Origin: Rhodococcus sp. G-MC3
Lineage (GTDB): Bacteria > Actinomycetota > Actinomycetes > Mycobacteriales > Mycobacteriaceae
Reading direction: 5' to 3'
Assembly (NCBI RefSeq): GCF_030063335.1
Contig: NZ_JASISW010000015.1
Location: 1-64,000, forward strand
Length of the DNA: 64,000 nt
The notes under the pieces: generated by a model
Seen by the model: only the letters and a program-made list of their open reading frames with translations
Told to the model about the DNA's origin: nothing
Database searches by the model: none
Made by a program: the position numbers and the translations under genes
Part shown: one piece after another, positions 1 through 6,545 of the stretch
How positions within the stretch are numbered: the first letter of the stretch is position 1
Layout of the letters: the number at the start of each line of letters is the position of its first letter

Positions 1-2
1 GC

Positions 3-113
3 AGATTGGAAGCGCTGCGGCGCAACGCTCTCGGATTCCGCAACCTCACCCACTACCGAATCCGATCACTACTGCACTGCGGCAACCTCACCCGCGCACT
101 CGATGCACTCTAA
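3..113 (+). CDS. ISL3-family transposase, C-terminal 36 residues only
   Basis: Reading from base 3 gives 36 codons to a TAA at 111-113, with the stretch LEALRRNALGFRNLTHYR followed by a short helix ending in LTRALDAL. This matches my knowledge of the extreme C-terminus of actinobacterial ISL3 transposases (DDE enzymes that move the element by cut and paste). The catalytic region is outside the window, so whether the full gene is intact cannot be judged. The stop codon lies inside the terminal inverted repeat, as usual in this family. Confidence 0.7.
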   Translation, partial: RLEALRRNALGFRNLTHYRIRSLLHCGNLTRALDAL

Positions 114-126
114 AACCGGAAGAGCC
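101..126. repeat. ISL3 right terminal inverted repeat
   Basis: Bases 101-126 read on the minus strand begin GGCTCTTCCGGTTTTAGAGT, the layout of ISL3-type terminal repeats. The transposase stop codon (111-113) and an ATG at 103 that opens the following reading frame both lie inside it. Confidence 0.65.
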
Positions 127-549
127 GCTGAACTCGACGACAGATATAACGAACTGATAATTGCTATGGAGGCAGCCAGACAAGGAATAGTCGGCAACTC
201 CAGCTTTAGAAACCAAAAAACAGCTATTGAACCGCTCCATCTCGTCTTTAAAGAATGGACTAAGTTCACACGTCATGTCGATAGCGTATTCGAGCCAGCC
301 CTACTAACGATCGCAGAACCTCACACGCAGAAGGCGATAACCAGCACGTACGCTAGATTCAGCACATTTGTAAACCAGCGTCATATCGAATATGTCACAG
401 TCAAAAACATGTCTGAGGTCGACTTTGAAGAGTCGGCCAAACAGCTAAAACAGCTCAGATCTTCAAGGACGGCTGTGTTCGGAATAGTCAGGGAGTATCT
501 GCTTCAAGCACCACCGATTGAGCTTGTTGGCAATGGCCGAGATACATAA
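127..549 (+). pseudogene. Unknown protein, 5' end cut off by the ISL3 element
   Basis: An open frame runs from the IS into flanking DNA and stops at 549. Its apparent ATG (103) lies inside the IS repeat, so it is fortuitous; the native frame enters at about 127 and probably lost its beginning. The remaining ~140 residues are soluble, rich in Lys, Arg and Glu, and look helical (for example the stretch with FEESAKQLKQLRSSRTAVFG). No family was recognised. GC content is clearly lower than in the chromosomal genes later in the window, which suggests horizontally acquired DNA. An internal ATG at 166 could allow expression of a shorter protein, but no good ribosome binding site precedes it. Confidence 0.4.
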
Positions 550-1258
550 AGCCCCCCTTCCGCAGCTAAACGGGAACAATTGTGAACCCAACCCAATACA
601 AATGTTATCTACGACCGTTCCATCTCCAAGTACTAAGTGACAACTACCCGAACTGTATATGCGTCGCATTGGCCAGGTTGACGTAGTAGGGGCAATACGC
701 CTGTCGCCCGTGGATCTAAAGAAACACGTTCTACAGGACTATCAGAGCCTGGACTTAACGTCACATACAAGTTCTTTCGCACACGTTCACTTCATTTTGC
801 GTCGACTATGGGGAGGGGCAGTTGTGTGCAGTACAGTTTTATTGACAGCATGTGAGAGGTGTCCAGGATTTTAACGCGATAACTTTCAATCAGACTAACT
901 GATTCCCTTGCGGGTCACACGTCCTGGGTAGAGCTGGCTAGTTAAGTCAGATACGGCTCACCTCTCAGCTACTTTCAATCGTTATAGACATGGATGAGGA
1001 CACCCAGCCGAGACTGCGTGGGATGAATCCTAGTAGAGCCATCTGCGGCCAATTCTACTATTCGGGGCATCCTCGTCGTTGTCTATAGCTTCAGACTGCG
1101 TACTGATTTCTTGTAAAGGTATTTGCACAAGAGCGCAATATTGATATAAAAATAGCATATCTAGATAGCGAAGAGGCCCGGCATGTAAATGTCGGTTCTT
1201 CTTTTTCCATATACCCCGCACGCTATTATCTAGATAACAATTGGTATCCGCATTTGAG

Positions 1259-1316
1259 CACAAATATGCTATCCCGTCCATGATAACCACAAATATGCTA
1301 TCCCGTCCATGATAAC
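1259..1316. repeat. Perfect 29-bp tandem duplication
   Basis: Bases 1259-1287 and 1288-1316 are identical (unit starts cacaaatatgctatcccg). Because 29 is not a multiple of three, the duplication shifts the reading frame of anything crossing it, including the open minus-strand frame 1030-1383. It looks like a recent replication-slippage or end-joining event. Confidence 0.95.
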
Positions 1317-1327
1317 TCTGTGCCATA

Positions 1328-1492
1328 ATGACCTCAAGCATGGAAGACAAGGCATCATCTCCACTCGACTCTCTTATAGGCAAAAGTGTAGCCGTGCCTC
1401 AAGAAGCGAACCCTATTACCGAACGAGGTCGCGCACTAGACCTGAAAGACTTCCACGGTGACAGCGCTCATCACTGCATAGGGGAGCAATAA
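1328..1492 (+). CDS. Possible small protein (54 aa), unknown
   Basis: An ATG at 1328 opens 54 codons ending at TAA 1490-1492. The peptide is charged and soluble (starts MTSSMEDKASSPLDSLIG). The next perfect duplication (1473-1510) repeats its last codons and stop. There is no clear ribosome binding site, no recognised family, and an antisense frame overlaps its start, so this is a weak call. Confidence 0.25.
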   Translation: MTSSMEDKASSPLDSLIGKSVAVPQEANPITERGRALDLKDFHGDSAHHCIGEQ

Positions 1493-1510
1493 CTGCATAG
1501 GGGAGCAATA
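1473..1510. repeat. Perfect 19-bp tandem duplication
   Basis: Bases 1473-1491 and 1492-1510 are identical (unit actgcataggggagcaata), with five further matching bases (actgc) at 1511-1515. It is the second exact tandem duplication within 260 bp. Confidence 0.95.
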
Positions 1511-1568
1511 ACTGCGGCGCGCTCTAAGCTAAGTGGCCTAAAACGAATAGATATGCGACAGTCGACGC

Positions 1569-1646
1569 ATGAAAACATGCCCCGAATGCCGTCAGCCCAT
1601 CGATCCCAACGTCATACCCGGTGCCGAGTACGCGGGCGGACACTGA
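1569..1646 (+). CDS. Possible 25-aa zinc-knuckle-like peptide
   Basis: ATG at 1569 to TGA at 1644-1646 encodes 25 residues starting MKTCPECRQPIDPN, with one CxxC pair and a final His. Very small CxxC proteins of this style are common in actinobacterial phages and integrative elements, where a second cysteine pair normally completes a zinc ribbon; here the frame stops before one. It may be a truncated relic. Low confidence. Confidence 0.25.
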   Translation: MKTCPECRQPIDPNVIPGAEYAGGH

Positions 1647-1943
1647 GAACCCAGCTTCGCCACCCTGAATTGCTCGACGGGGTGCCCCAGGAACGGACAA
1701 CCCGCCGGGAACTAGAGCAGAAGCGCCGGGTACGACGACTTCTCGGCCGTAGTAGGTTGGGTGCAATAATTCGCGTTATGCGCCCGTTCAGGATGGTCGG
1801 AGATCCATGTAGTCGCTGAAACGTAGAGCATCGGCTCGCGCCATTTCAGATACCAGACGAGTCCAGTTCGCGAGTCCCGCGCTTCGATCTCGGCGCGGCG
1901 CAATTCGGCGACGGACACCCCAGCAATACGAATCCGCCTGCCG

Positions 1944-1992
1944 GGTGCCCCCAGTCGGACTCGAACCGACAATGTGCGGATTTCAAGTCCGC
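1944..1992 (-). pseudogene. tRNA 3'-half remnant (attachment-site-like)
   Basis: On the minus strand, 1992-1976 forms a perfect anticodon arm (GCGGA, loop CTTGAAA, TCCGC). A short variable region follows, then a perfect T-arm (GTCGG TTCGAGT CCGAC, 1970-1954) and a TGGGGGC acceptor strand with discriminator A. No matching 5' acceptor strand (GCCCCCA) or full D-arm lies upstream, so only the 3' half is present. A loop with TGA in the anticodon position would mean Ser, but the short variable region does not fit a serine tRNA. Integrases commonly recombine at tRNA 3' halves and leave such copies. Confidence 0.65.
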
Positions 1993-2107
1993 TCAGCCAC
2001 GAAGCGTGGTCGTTCAGGAGGGTTCGCGATTCGCTCAATGCCGGAAACAGCCTTTGGTCAACCGTCCGTCGCACTTTACACACGGCGCGCACTAAGAATA
2101 ACACCGT

Positions 2108-2680
2108 TCACTCGAATTCGGTGTACTTCACATTTGACCCGTAACACTTATTGATTGGGTATCTTTCGGCGTTTCTCGCGAGTTTGGCCGACGCGACGTC
2201 TGCCAGCTCCACGCCAACCAACTCGGCAAACCCAGCTACACCGCGGAGTGCTGCGACAATTCGGGCCTCGGCATGCAAAGCCGTTTGGTTGTCTCCGGGC
2301 TCCGACCACTGCCAAATCTCAAGAACCGCGCCGATAGTCCCGACGAGGTTGGCAAGGGCTACCAAAACCGCGCGCTCTTGGTCGAACGCACTGACGTTCC
2401 GGACCTTCCGGGCCTGGTCTTCAGGAACAGTGCAACCTAAGACATCGAACAACCTCAATAGATACAACGTGACATCAGCAATCTCGCTCGTCACCGAATC
2501 CAGGGACGACAGCTCGACTTTTCCACCTGGGGACTCAAGCGCATCGACGACTGCACTGGAGAGCTCACCGAGCTCACCCCCCAGAGCCATAGCTAGGTTC
2601 TTCGGAGTGTGAAACTGGCCCCAGTCGCGCTCGATCGCGAACGCCCGCTGGTCGTCCATCACATTCCGAAGTGTGGTCAT
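2108..2680 (-). CDS. MazG-like nucleotide pyrophosphohydrolase
   Basis: A 190-residue all-alpha protein. The N-terminal part has RDWGQFHTPKNLAMAL, typical of the dCTP-pyrophosphatase/MazG group, followed by the metal-binding helices GELGEL and SEIADVTLYLLRL. The C-terminal part repeats the fold in weakened form (LEIWQW, then KLARNAERYP, the usual family end). Such enzymes hydrolyse (d)NTPs to NMP and pyrophosphate in the cytosol. ATG 2680 is chosen because homology-like sequence begins there; an upstream in-frame ATG at 2779 adds a Pro/Arg-rich tail of unlikely value. The gene is divergent from the DUF2075 gene and sits at the island edge. MazG proteins occur in several defence islands, but a role in defence here is inference. 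Confidence 0.75.
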   Translation of the reverse strand: MTTLRNVMDDQRAFAIERDWGQFHTPKNLAMALGGELGELSSAVVDALESPGGKVELSSLDSVTSEIADVTLYLLRLFDVLGCTVPEDQARKVRNVSAFDQERAVLVALANLVGTIGAVLEIWQWSEPGDNQTALHAEARIVAALRGVAGFAELVGVELADVASAKLARNAERYPINKCYGSNVKYTEFE

Positions 2681-2832
2681 ACCGAATACGCTATCGACGC
2701 GCGGACCGAGCCGTCTGCACGGCACGCTACTTGTAGGTCGGTCCGACATCTGACCACCGGCATCCGCTAGCCTTCCCACTGCGGCCCGACGGACTTCCGC
2801 TGTGATGTACAGCTACGGACATGCCCCCACCC

Positions 2833-2850
2833 GCACGAATCGATTCGTGC
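2833..2850. promoter_or_regulatory. Perfect 18-bp palindrome before the DUF2075 gene
   Basis: GCACGAATCGATTCGTGC is perfectly self-complementary and ends 18 bp before the preferred GTG start (2869) of the nuclease/helicase gene, in the 188-bp region between it and the divergent MazG gene. It is a plausible operator for a dimeric repressor. Its position also argues against the longer reading from ATG 2821, which would put it inside the coding region. Confidence 0.5.
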
Positions 2851-2868
2851 TGCCTTGGGGACACATCT

Positions 2869-4764
2869 GTGACGTTGCTTCGCACTACCGCTGACAGAAT
2901 CGTTGGCATGGCAGATCCGGCGTCGCTCAGCGAGCAATTGCTGGAACAGATGCTCTTTCGTACCGGGCGTCGGGCAAGTCCTTCCGAGCAAACGTCGTGG
3001 AGCAAGAGCCTGCCTGCATTCGCCCTGGACCTCGTCGACGCAGGCCTGTCGAACGTCGAGATGCTTGTCGAGTATCAGCTCCCCTTGACTTCGAGGCGCG
3101 TCGACGTCGTGCTCGCTGGCACTCACCCAGTCTCGGGCGCAGCTTCATACGTGCTCGTCGAACTGAAACAGTGGTCGTCCGCGTACAAGTTCGAGGGCAG
3201 CGAAGAGCTCGTCGATGTGCCTGGAATGCCGGGCGGCCCGAAACTACATCCCGTCGCCCAGGTTCGCGGATATTGCGAGTACATGGCCGACTTCACCAAA
3301 TCGCTCGCTGACCAGCCCGACGCTTTGGCGGGGGTCGCCTACCTACACAACGCGCTCGACCCGGCAGCCGTCTCAGATTTACGTGCTCTGCCTCCATCCA
3401 CAGAAGGACGGCTGTTTACCGCATCCGACCGAAACGACCTCTACGATTTCCTCCGGTCACGACTATCGGCGACCAGTGCCAGCCGCTCGTCTGCAGACTC
3501 ATTGATCCGCTCCGCAGTAGCGCCCTCGCAGCAGCTGTTGAAGGTCGCCGCCGCCGAAGTTCGCGACAGGCCGCAGTTCCATCTCTTAGGCGAGCAGCAA
3601 CTGGCCGTTGACCTCGTTCTTCACGCCGTGGAGCGAGCTCGCCAAGCTGACAGCAAGCAGGTCATCATCGTGACAGGCGGGCCCGGCAGCGGAAAGAGCG
3701 TTGTCGCGTTGTCACTAGTGGGTGAGTTAGCCAGGCGTGGTCGCGCAGTACTGCACGCGACGGGATCACGGTCATTCACCCAGACGCTACGCAAGGTTGC
3801 CGGCCACCGCGCGCCGCGCGTTCAGAAAATGTTCAAGTACTTCAACCAATTCATGTCCGCTGAGCGCAACAGTTTGGACGTACTCATCCTGGATGAGGCA
3901 CATCGAATTCGTGAGACCTCCGTCGACCGCTACACACGAGCGGAACTCCGATCCGACCGTCCACAGGTCGATGAGCTCATCGCTGCAGCGCGTGTCCCAG
4001 TATTTCTTCTCGATGAGCATCAGATCGTGAGACCCGGTGAGATGGGTTCACTCGAGCAGATCGAGCAGTACACCAGGTCGCTTGGATTGACATCGCACCA
4101 CGTCCACCTCGGAGAACAATTCCGCTGCGGAGGAAGCGAAGAGTACGTGCTCTGGACGAAGCGCCTCCTAGGCTTGACAGAGGGCGGAGCAATCCCCTGG
4201 CCTGGCGATCCTCAGTTCGACGTCCGGGTGGCAGACAGCCCAGACGAACTCGAACAATTACTCGCAGCGCAGATCGAACGTGGTTACTCCGCGCGAATGA
4301 CAGCTGGGTATTGCTGGAGTTGGAGCAATGCACGCGACGACGGGTCGCTCGTCAAGGATGTCACAATCGGCGATTGGTCACGTCCTTGGAACAGCAAGAG
4401 CGACAGACGGATCGGCGACGCGCCTCCGGCGCCGCTGTGGGCAACGGAAGATGGTGGATTCGACCAGGTCGGATGTGTCTATACGGCACAGGGATTCGAG
4501 TACGACTGGAACGGTGTAATCTTCGGCCCCGACCTGGTCTGGCGTGACGGGCAATTGATCATCAAACGTGAGGCCAACCGTGATCCCGACTTGAAGAACA
4601 CCAAGAAAATCAGTGACATCCGCGTCGACCTTTTGATCCGGAACATCTACAAGGTCCTTCTGACCAGAGGAATGGTGGGAACTGTCATTTACTCGACAGA
4701 TCCAGAAACACGCGCCGCTCTTCGCACATTAGTCGCAAACGTTCAGGCCGAGCCCCACTCTTGA
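2869..4764 (+). CDS. DUF2075-family nuclease/helicase
   Basis: A 631-residue protein with two parts. Residues ~60-110 hold a PD-(D/E)XK-like nuclease core (RVDVVLAG, then VLVELKQW), followed by a DUF2075 P-loop ATPase of the Schlafen/UvrD-like type: Walker A GGPGSGKS, Walker B LDVLILDEAHRI, then FLLDEHQ and GEQFRCGG. The C-terminus has VYTAQGFEYDWNGVIFG and LLTRGM, the helicase motifs near the end of this family. It probably acts on DNA or RNA in the cytosol. GTG 2869 is chosen because the helical N-terminus (TLLRTTADRIVG) starts there and an operator-like palindrome lies just upstream; ATG 2908 is an alternative. DUF2075 proteins are frequent in defence islands, often next to MazG-like proteins, as here. 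Confidence 0.8.
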   Translation: MTLLRTTADRIVGMADPASLSEQLLEQMLFRTGRRASPSEQTSWSKSLPAFALDLVDAGLSNVEMLVEYQLPLTSRRVDVVLAGTHPVSGAASYVLVELKQWSSAYKFEGSEELVDVPGMPGGPKLHPVAQVRGYCEYMADFTKSLADQPDALAGVAYLHNALDPAAVSDLRALPPSTEGRLFTASDRNDLYDFLRSRLSATSASRSSADSLIRSAVAPSQQLLKVAAAEVRDRPQFHLLGEQQLAVDLVLHAVERARQADSKQVIIVTGGPGSGKSVVALSLVGELARRGRAVLHATGSRSFTQTLRKVAGHRAPRVQKMFKYFNQFMSAERNSLDVLILDEAHRIRETSVDRYTRAELRSDRPQVDELIAAARVPVFLLDEHQIVRPGEMGSLEQIEQYTRSLGLTSHHVHLGEQFRCGGSEEYVLWTKRLLGLTEGGAIPWPGDPQFDVRVADSPDELEQLLAAQIERGYSARMTAGYCWSWSNARDDGSLVKDVTIGDWSRPWNSKSDRRIGDAPPAPLWATEDGGFDQVGCVYTAQGFEYDWNGVIFGPDLVWRDGQLIIKREANRDPDLKNTKKISDIRVDLLIRNIYKVLLTRGMVGTVIYSTDPETRAALRTLVANVQAEPHS

Positions 4765-4768
4765 CGTT

Positions 4769-4799
4769 CTTGCGGCCGCCACTCTCACCGGCCCGCAAG
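4769..4799. terminator. Hairpin between convergent genes
   Basis: CTTGCGG (4769-4775) pairs with CCGCAAG (4793-4799), followed by GAAAA on the plus strand. It lies 5 bp after the DUF2075 stop and between it and the end of the minus-strand defence operon, so it may end transcription from one or both sides. Confidence 0.45.
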
Positions 4800-4887
4800 G
4801 AAAATGACTATGCATTGCAACGCCGACTGTAGCGACCGGTAAGCCACCGTATCTGACTGCGCCATGCAGCTTCGTCGTCCGACACCG

Positions 4888-5643
4888 CTAGCCGGGCCCT
4901 CCAACCGCCGCTACCGAGGCGTTGAGTGCTTTCCGCAACGTGTCCGCTAATTCCTCTTCAGACTGAGCGTCGAACCTGGTGAAGGCGGCAAGTCTAAGAA
5001 GTCTTTTCAGGAAGTCGCGAAGGACGCCTCTCCGATTCCTTTCAGGATTTGTTTCTGTCCAGATCCGCAAGATGCCGCGCACAACGAAGGAACTCGCGCC
5101 TAGCGATGTCCGACGTGCATAGATTTGGTCGATCTCCGATTCGTTCAACAGCCCGAGATCCTTGTACGGGTCCGCGTTATTCGGATTATATGTCAAGTGT
5201 GCGCGCCACCACAGTCGGCCAAATGTGTGTCGCGTTATATCTGACGCCAAAATCCGGTCTCTCGGTCGATCCGGGAATCGCCAAGAACAGATATCTGGCA
5301 TCAGCACTAAGCCAAGAAACGCCCAGATGTCACCCGAAGCTGCCTCTGCCGCAACGATATTCATAGATGAATGAAGGTGCCGCGCAAGCTTGAGATCAAA
5401 ATCAGCAAACAGTGCAGTTGAGCTTTGATGCGGAAATCCATGTTCTCGGGCAAGCACCACGACTTCATTACGGAGCGCACGAAGCTCTCCCTCTGATATT
5501 CGAGCACCTCCAGTCGCTATGTAGACCGCACTCTCGTGAGATGGGCTTGACATTCGACCTAGCGCGTCTTCAGACATCTCGACGTAGGCGCTATACATCG
5601 AACGTGCAACAAAGGGAAGGAGTCGTGGAAATAACAAACTCAT
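4888..5643 (-). CDS. DUF6339-like protein, last gene of the MutL-Z1 defence operon
   Basis: A 251-residue, probably cytosolic protein. Its ATG (5643-5641) overlaps the stop of the gene before it (TGA 5642-5640), which fixes the start; longer readings run into the upstream gene in another frame. Residues ~30-50 read AVYIATGGARISEGELRALR, and the middle contains DLKLARHLHSSM and AAEAASGDIWAFLGLVLMPD, followed by RLWWRAHL. These features resemble DUF6339 proteins of other actinobacteria as I remember them, a family of unknown biochemical activity. The protein is the fifth partner of the overlapping gene block after Z1, PD-(D/E)XK, GHKL ATPase and the 301-aa protein, so it is presumably a core component. 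Confidence 0.6.
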   Translation of the reverse strand: MSLLFPRLLPFVARSMYSAYVEMSEDALGRMSSPSHESAVYIATGGARISEGELRALRNEVVVLAREHGFPHQSSTALFADFDLKLARHLHSSMNIVAAEAASGDIWAFLGLVLMPDICSWRFPDRPRDRILASDITRHTFGRLWWRAHLTYNPNNADPYKDLGLLNESEIDQIYARRTSLGASSFVVRGILRIWTETNPERNRRGVLRDFLKRLLRLAAFTRFDAQSEEELADTLRKALNASVAAVGGPG

Positions 5644-6545
5644 GTATCCCCAATTCCTGAAAAAACGCTGACTGCGGCTTGAAGTTCGGCGGAGAACAAA
5701 CTTGGGGAATTGTTTCGTGTATTCCGAAGTTCCTCCACAGTCCTCCCATGAAATCGCATGCCGATCAACGATTGCAACGTCTCGCCAATACTGCCGTCTT
5801 GATATTCGACGGACTCCTCGAAGTCGAGGTTGCACAAGGCGTGTTCGATCAGCGTTCGAGCCACATCCGAATAGACCGCAGACATTACAGCCATATCTGT
5901 TTGGGAGGGACTTGCCGCATTTTTGAATGCAGCGCATACAGCCGTGTTTGCCTCGTTCACCACCAGCAGCAGCGAACCCATGGTCGCTGCATCCAGGCTG
6001 CCACCCACCTCAAGAAACCAACCAGCGTCAACCGGATAGTTGGTCGAAGAAAAATCGACGATTGCAACAGGAAATTGTGCCGCATCTCCTTGCAGTCGAA
6101 CCTCAACACGGTCGGACCAGAGGAGGGACCCTGCGTGTTTGGGCGCCCACGACGAAACAGCTACATCGCTTGTGGCAAGTGTGAGAACGGTCTCCAAGGA
6201 AAGCACTCCGCCAAGATCACTCCCCCGTAATTCTGCAGCGAGCGCGACCTTCTGGAGGCCCTCCCCGAACACCTCGGCGCGGAACGCAGCCGCACGCAAA
6301 TTGGAACCTGTCGCCGCCCAAACAATCGAGATCGCGACTCCAGAGGATGGCGGCAGCCCAGTGGCAATCCGGATTGCGTCCATGTCAACGACTATGGACC
6401 GCGCCAAGCTGAGGTCCGTCTGGTAATCCCAGTCCGGCAGGCTCTCTGGCAAAACGGCCTCGCCGCCGTTGATATCCATCTGCCACTCACCACAATCGAT
6501 CGCAGAATCTGGCGGAATGCGATAGGGGAACGCATTCCTGCTCAC
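5640..6545 (-). CDS. Unknown 301-aa protein inside the MutL-Z1 operon
   Basis: Starts at GTG 6545-6543, overlapping the stop of the GHKL ATPase gene (GTGA), and its own stop overlaps the start of the DUF6339-like gene. No family was recognised. The first ~190 residues alternate hydrophobic and polar residues as in beta-sandwich proteins (for example VAISIVWAATGSNLRAAAFR and VEVRLQGDAAQFPVAIVDF), while the last ~100 look helical. There is no signal peptide, membrane segment or obvious catalytic motif. Its strictly coupled position between an ATPase and a DUF6339-like protein argues for an obligate partner, perhaps a specificity or scaffold subunit; that is inference. Confidence 0.7.
   Translation of the reverse strand: MSRNAFPYRIPPDSAIDCGEWQMDINGGEAVLPESLPDWDYQTDLSLARSIVVDMDAIRIATGLPPSSGVAISIVWAATGSNLRAAAFRAEVFGEGLQKVALAAELRGSDLGGVLSLETVLTLATSDVAVSSWAPKHAGSLLWSDRVEVRLQGDAAQFPVAIVDFSSTNYPVDAGWFLEVGGSLDAATMGSLLLVVNEANTAVCAAFKNAASPSQTDMAVMSAVYSDVARTLIEHALCNLDFEESVEYQDGSIGETLQSLIGMRFHGRTVEELRNTRNNSPSLFSAELQAAVSVFSGIGDT

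Larger units (their letters stand above)
1..126 (+). mobile_element. Right end of an ISL3-family insertion sequence (partial)
   Basis: The window opens inside an insertion sequence. It holds the last codons of a transposase (3-113) and, overlapping its stop, a terminal inverted repeat whose outer end reads GGCTCTTCC when taken from the minus strand (126 down to 118). ISL3-family elements are known to end in GGCTCTTCC and to place the transposase stop inside the right repeat. The left end lies outside the window. The expected 8-bp target duplicate would be the bases just after 126 (gctgaact), but the other copy is not visible. Confidence 0.75.
550..2107. other. Low-GC, gene-poor stretch left of the defence island
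   Basis: About 1.5 kb without a convincing full-length gene. Base composition is closer to 50 percent GC and codon usage is unlike the flanks. It contains two perfect short tandem duplications (1259-1316 and 1473-1510), two possible tiny genes (1328-1492 and 1569-1646) and a tRNA 3'-half remnant (1944-1992). Minus-strand frames at 1030-1383 and 1712-2104 are open but cross the duplication or the tRNA remnant and resemble no known protein. It reads as integration and deletion debris at the edge of an island. Confidence 0.5.

Noticed and set aside
1030-1383. 117-codon minus-strand frame
   Set aside because: It crosses the 29-bp duplication, lacks a ribosome binding site and resembles no family; kept only as part of the gap description.
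550-1500. CRISPR array suggested by repeats
   Set aside because: Only two adjacent duplications of different length with no spacers between the units; no cas gene in the window.
1945-2154. Open frame starting MPPVGLEPTMCGF
   Set aside because: It is the translation of the tRNA T-arm and anticodon region; VGLEPT-type peptides are a well-known artefact of reading across tRNA sequences.
5643-5937. N-terminal extension of the DUF6339-like gene
   Set aside because: This part is antisense-free but lies inside the previous gene in another frame and is Cys/Arg-rich; the ATGA overlap at 5640-5643 gives the proper start.
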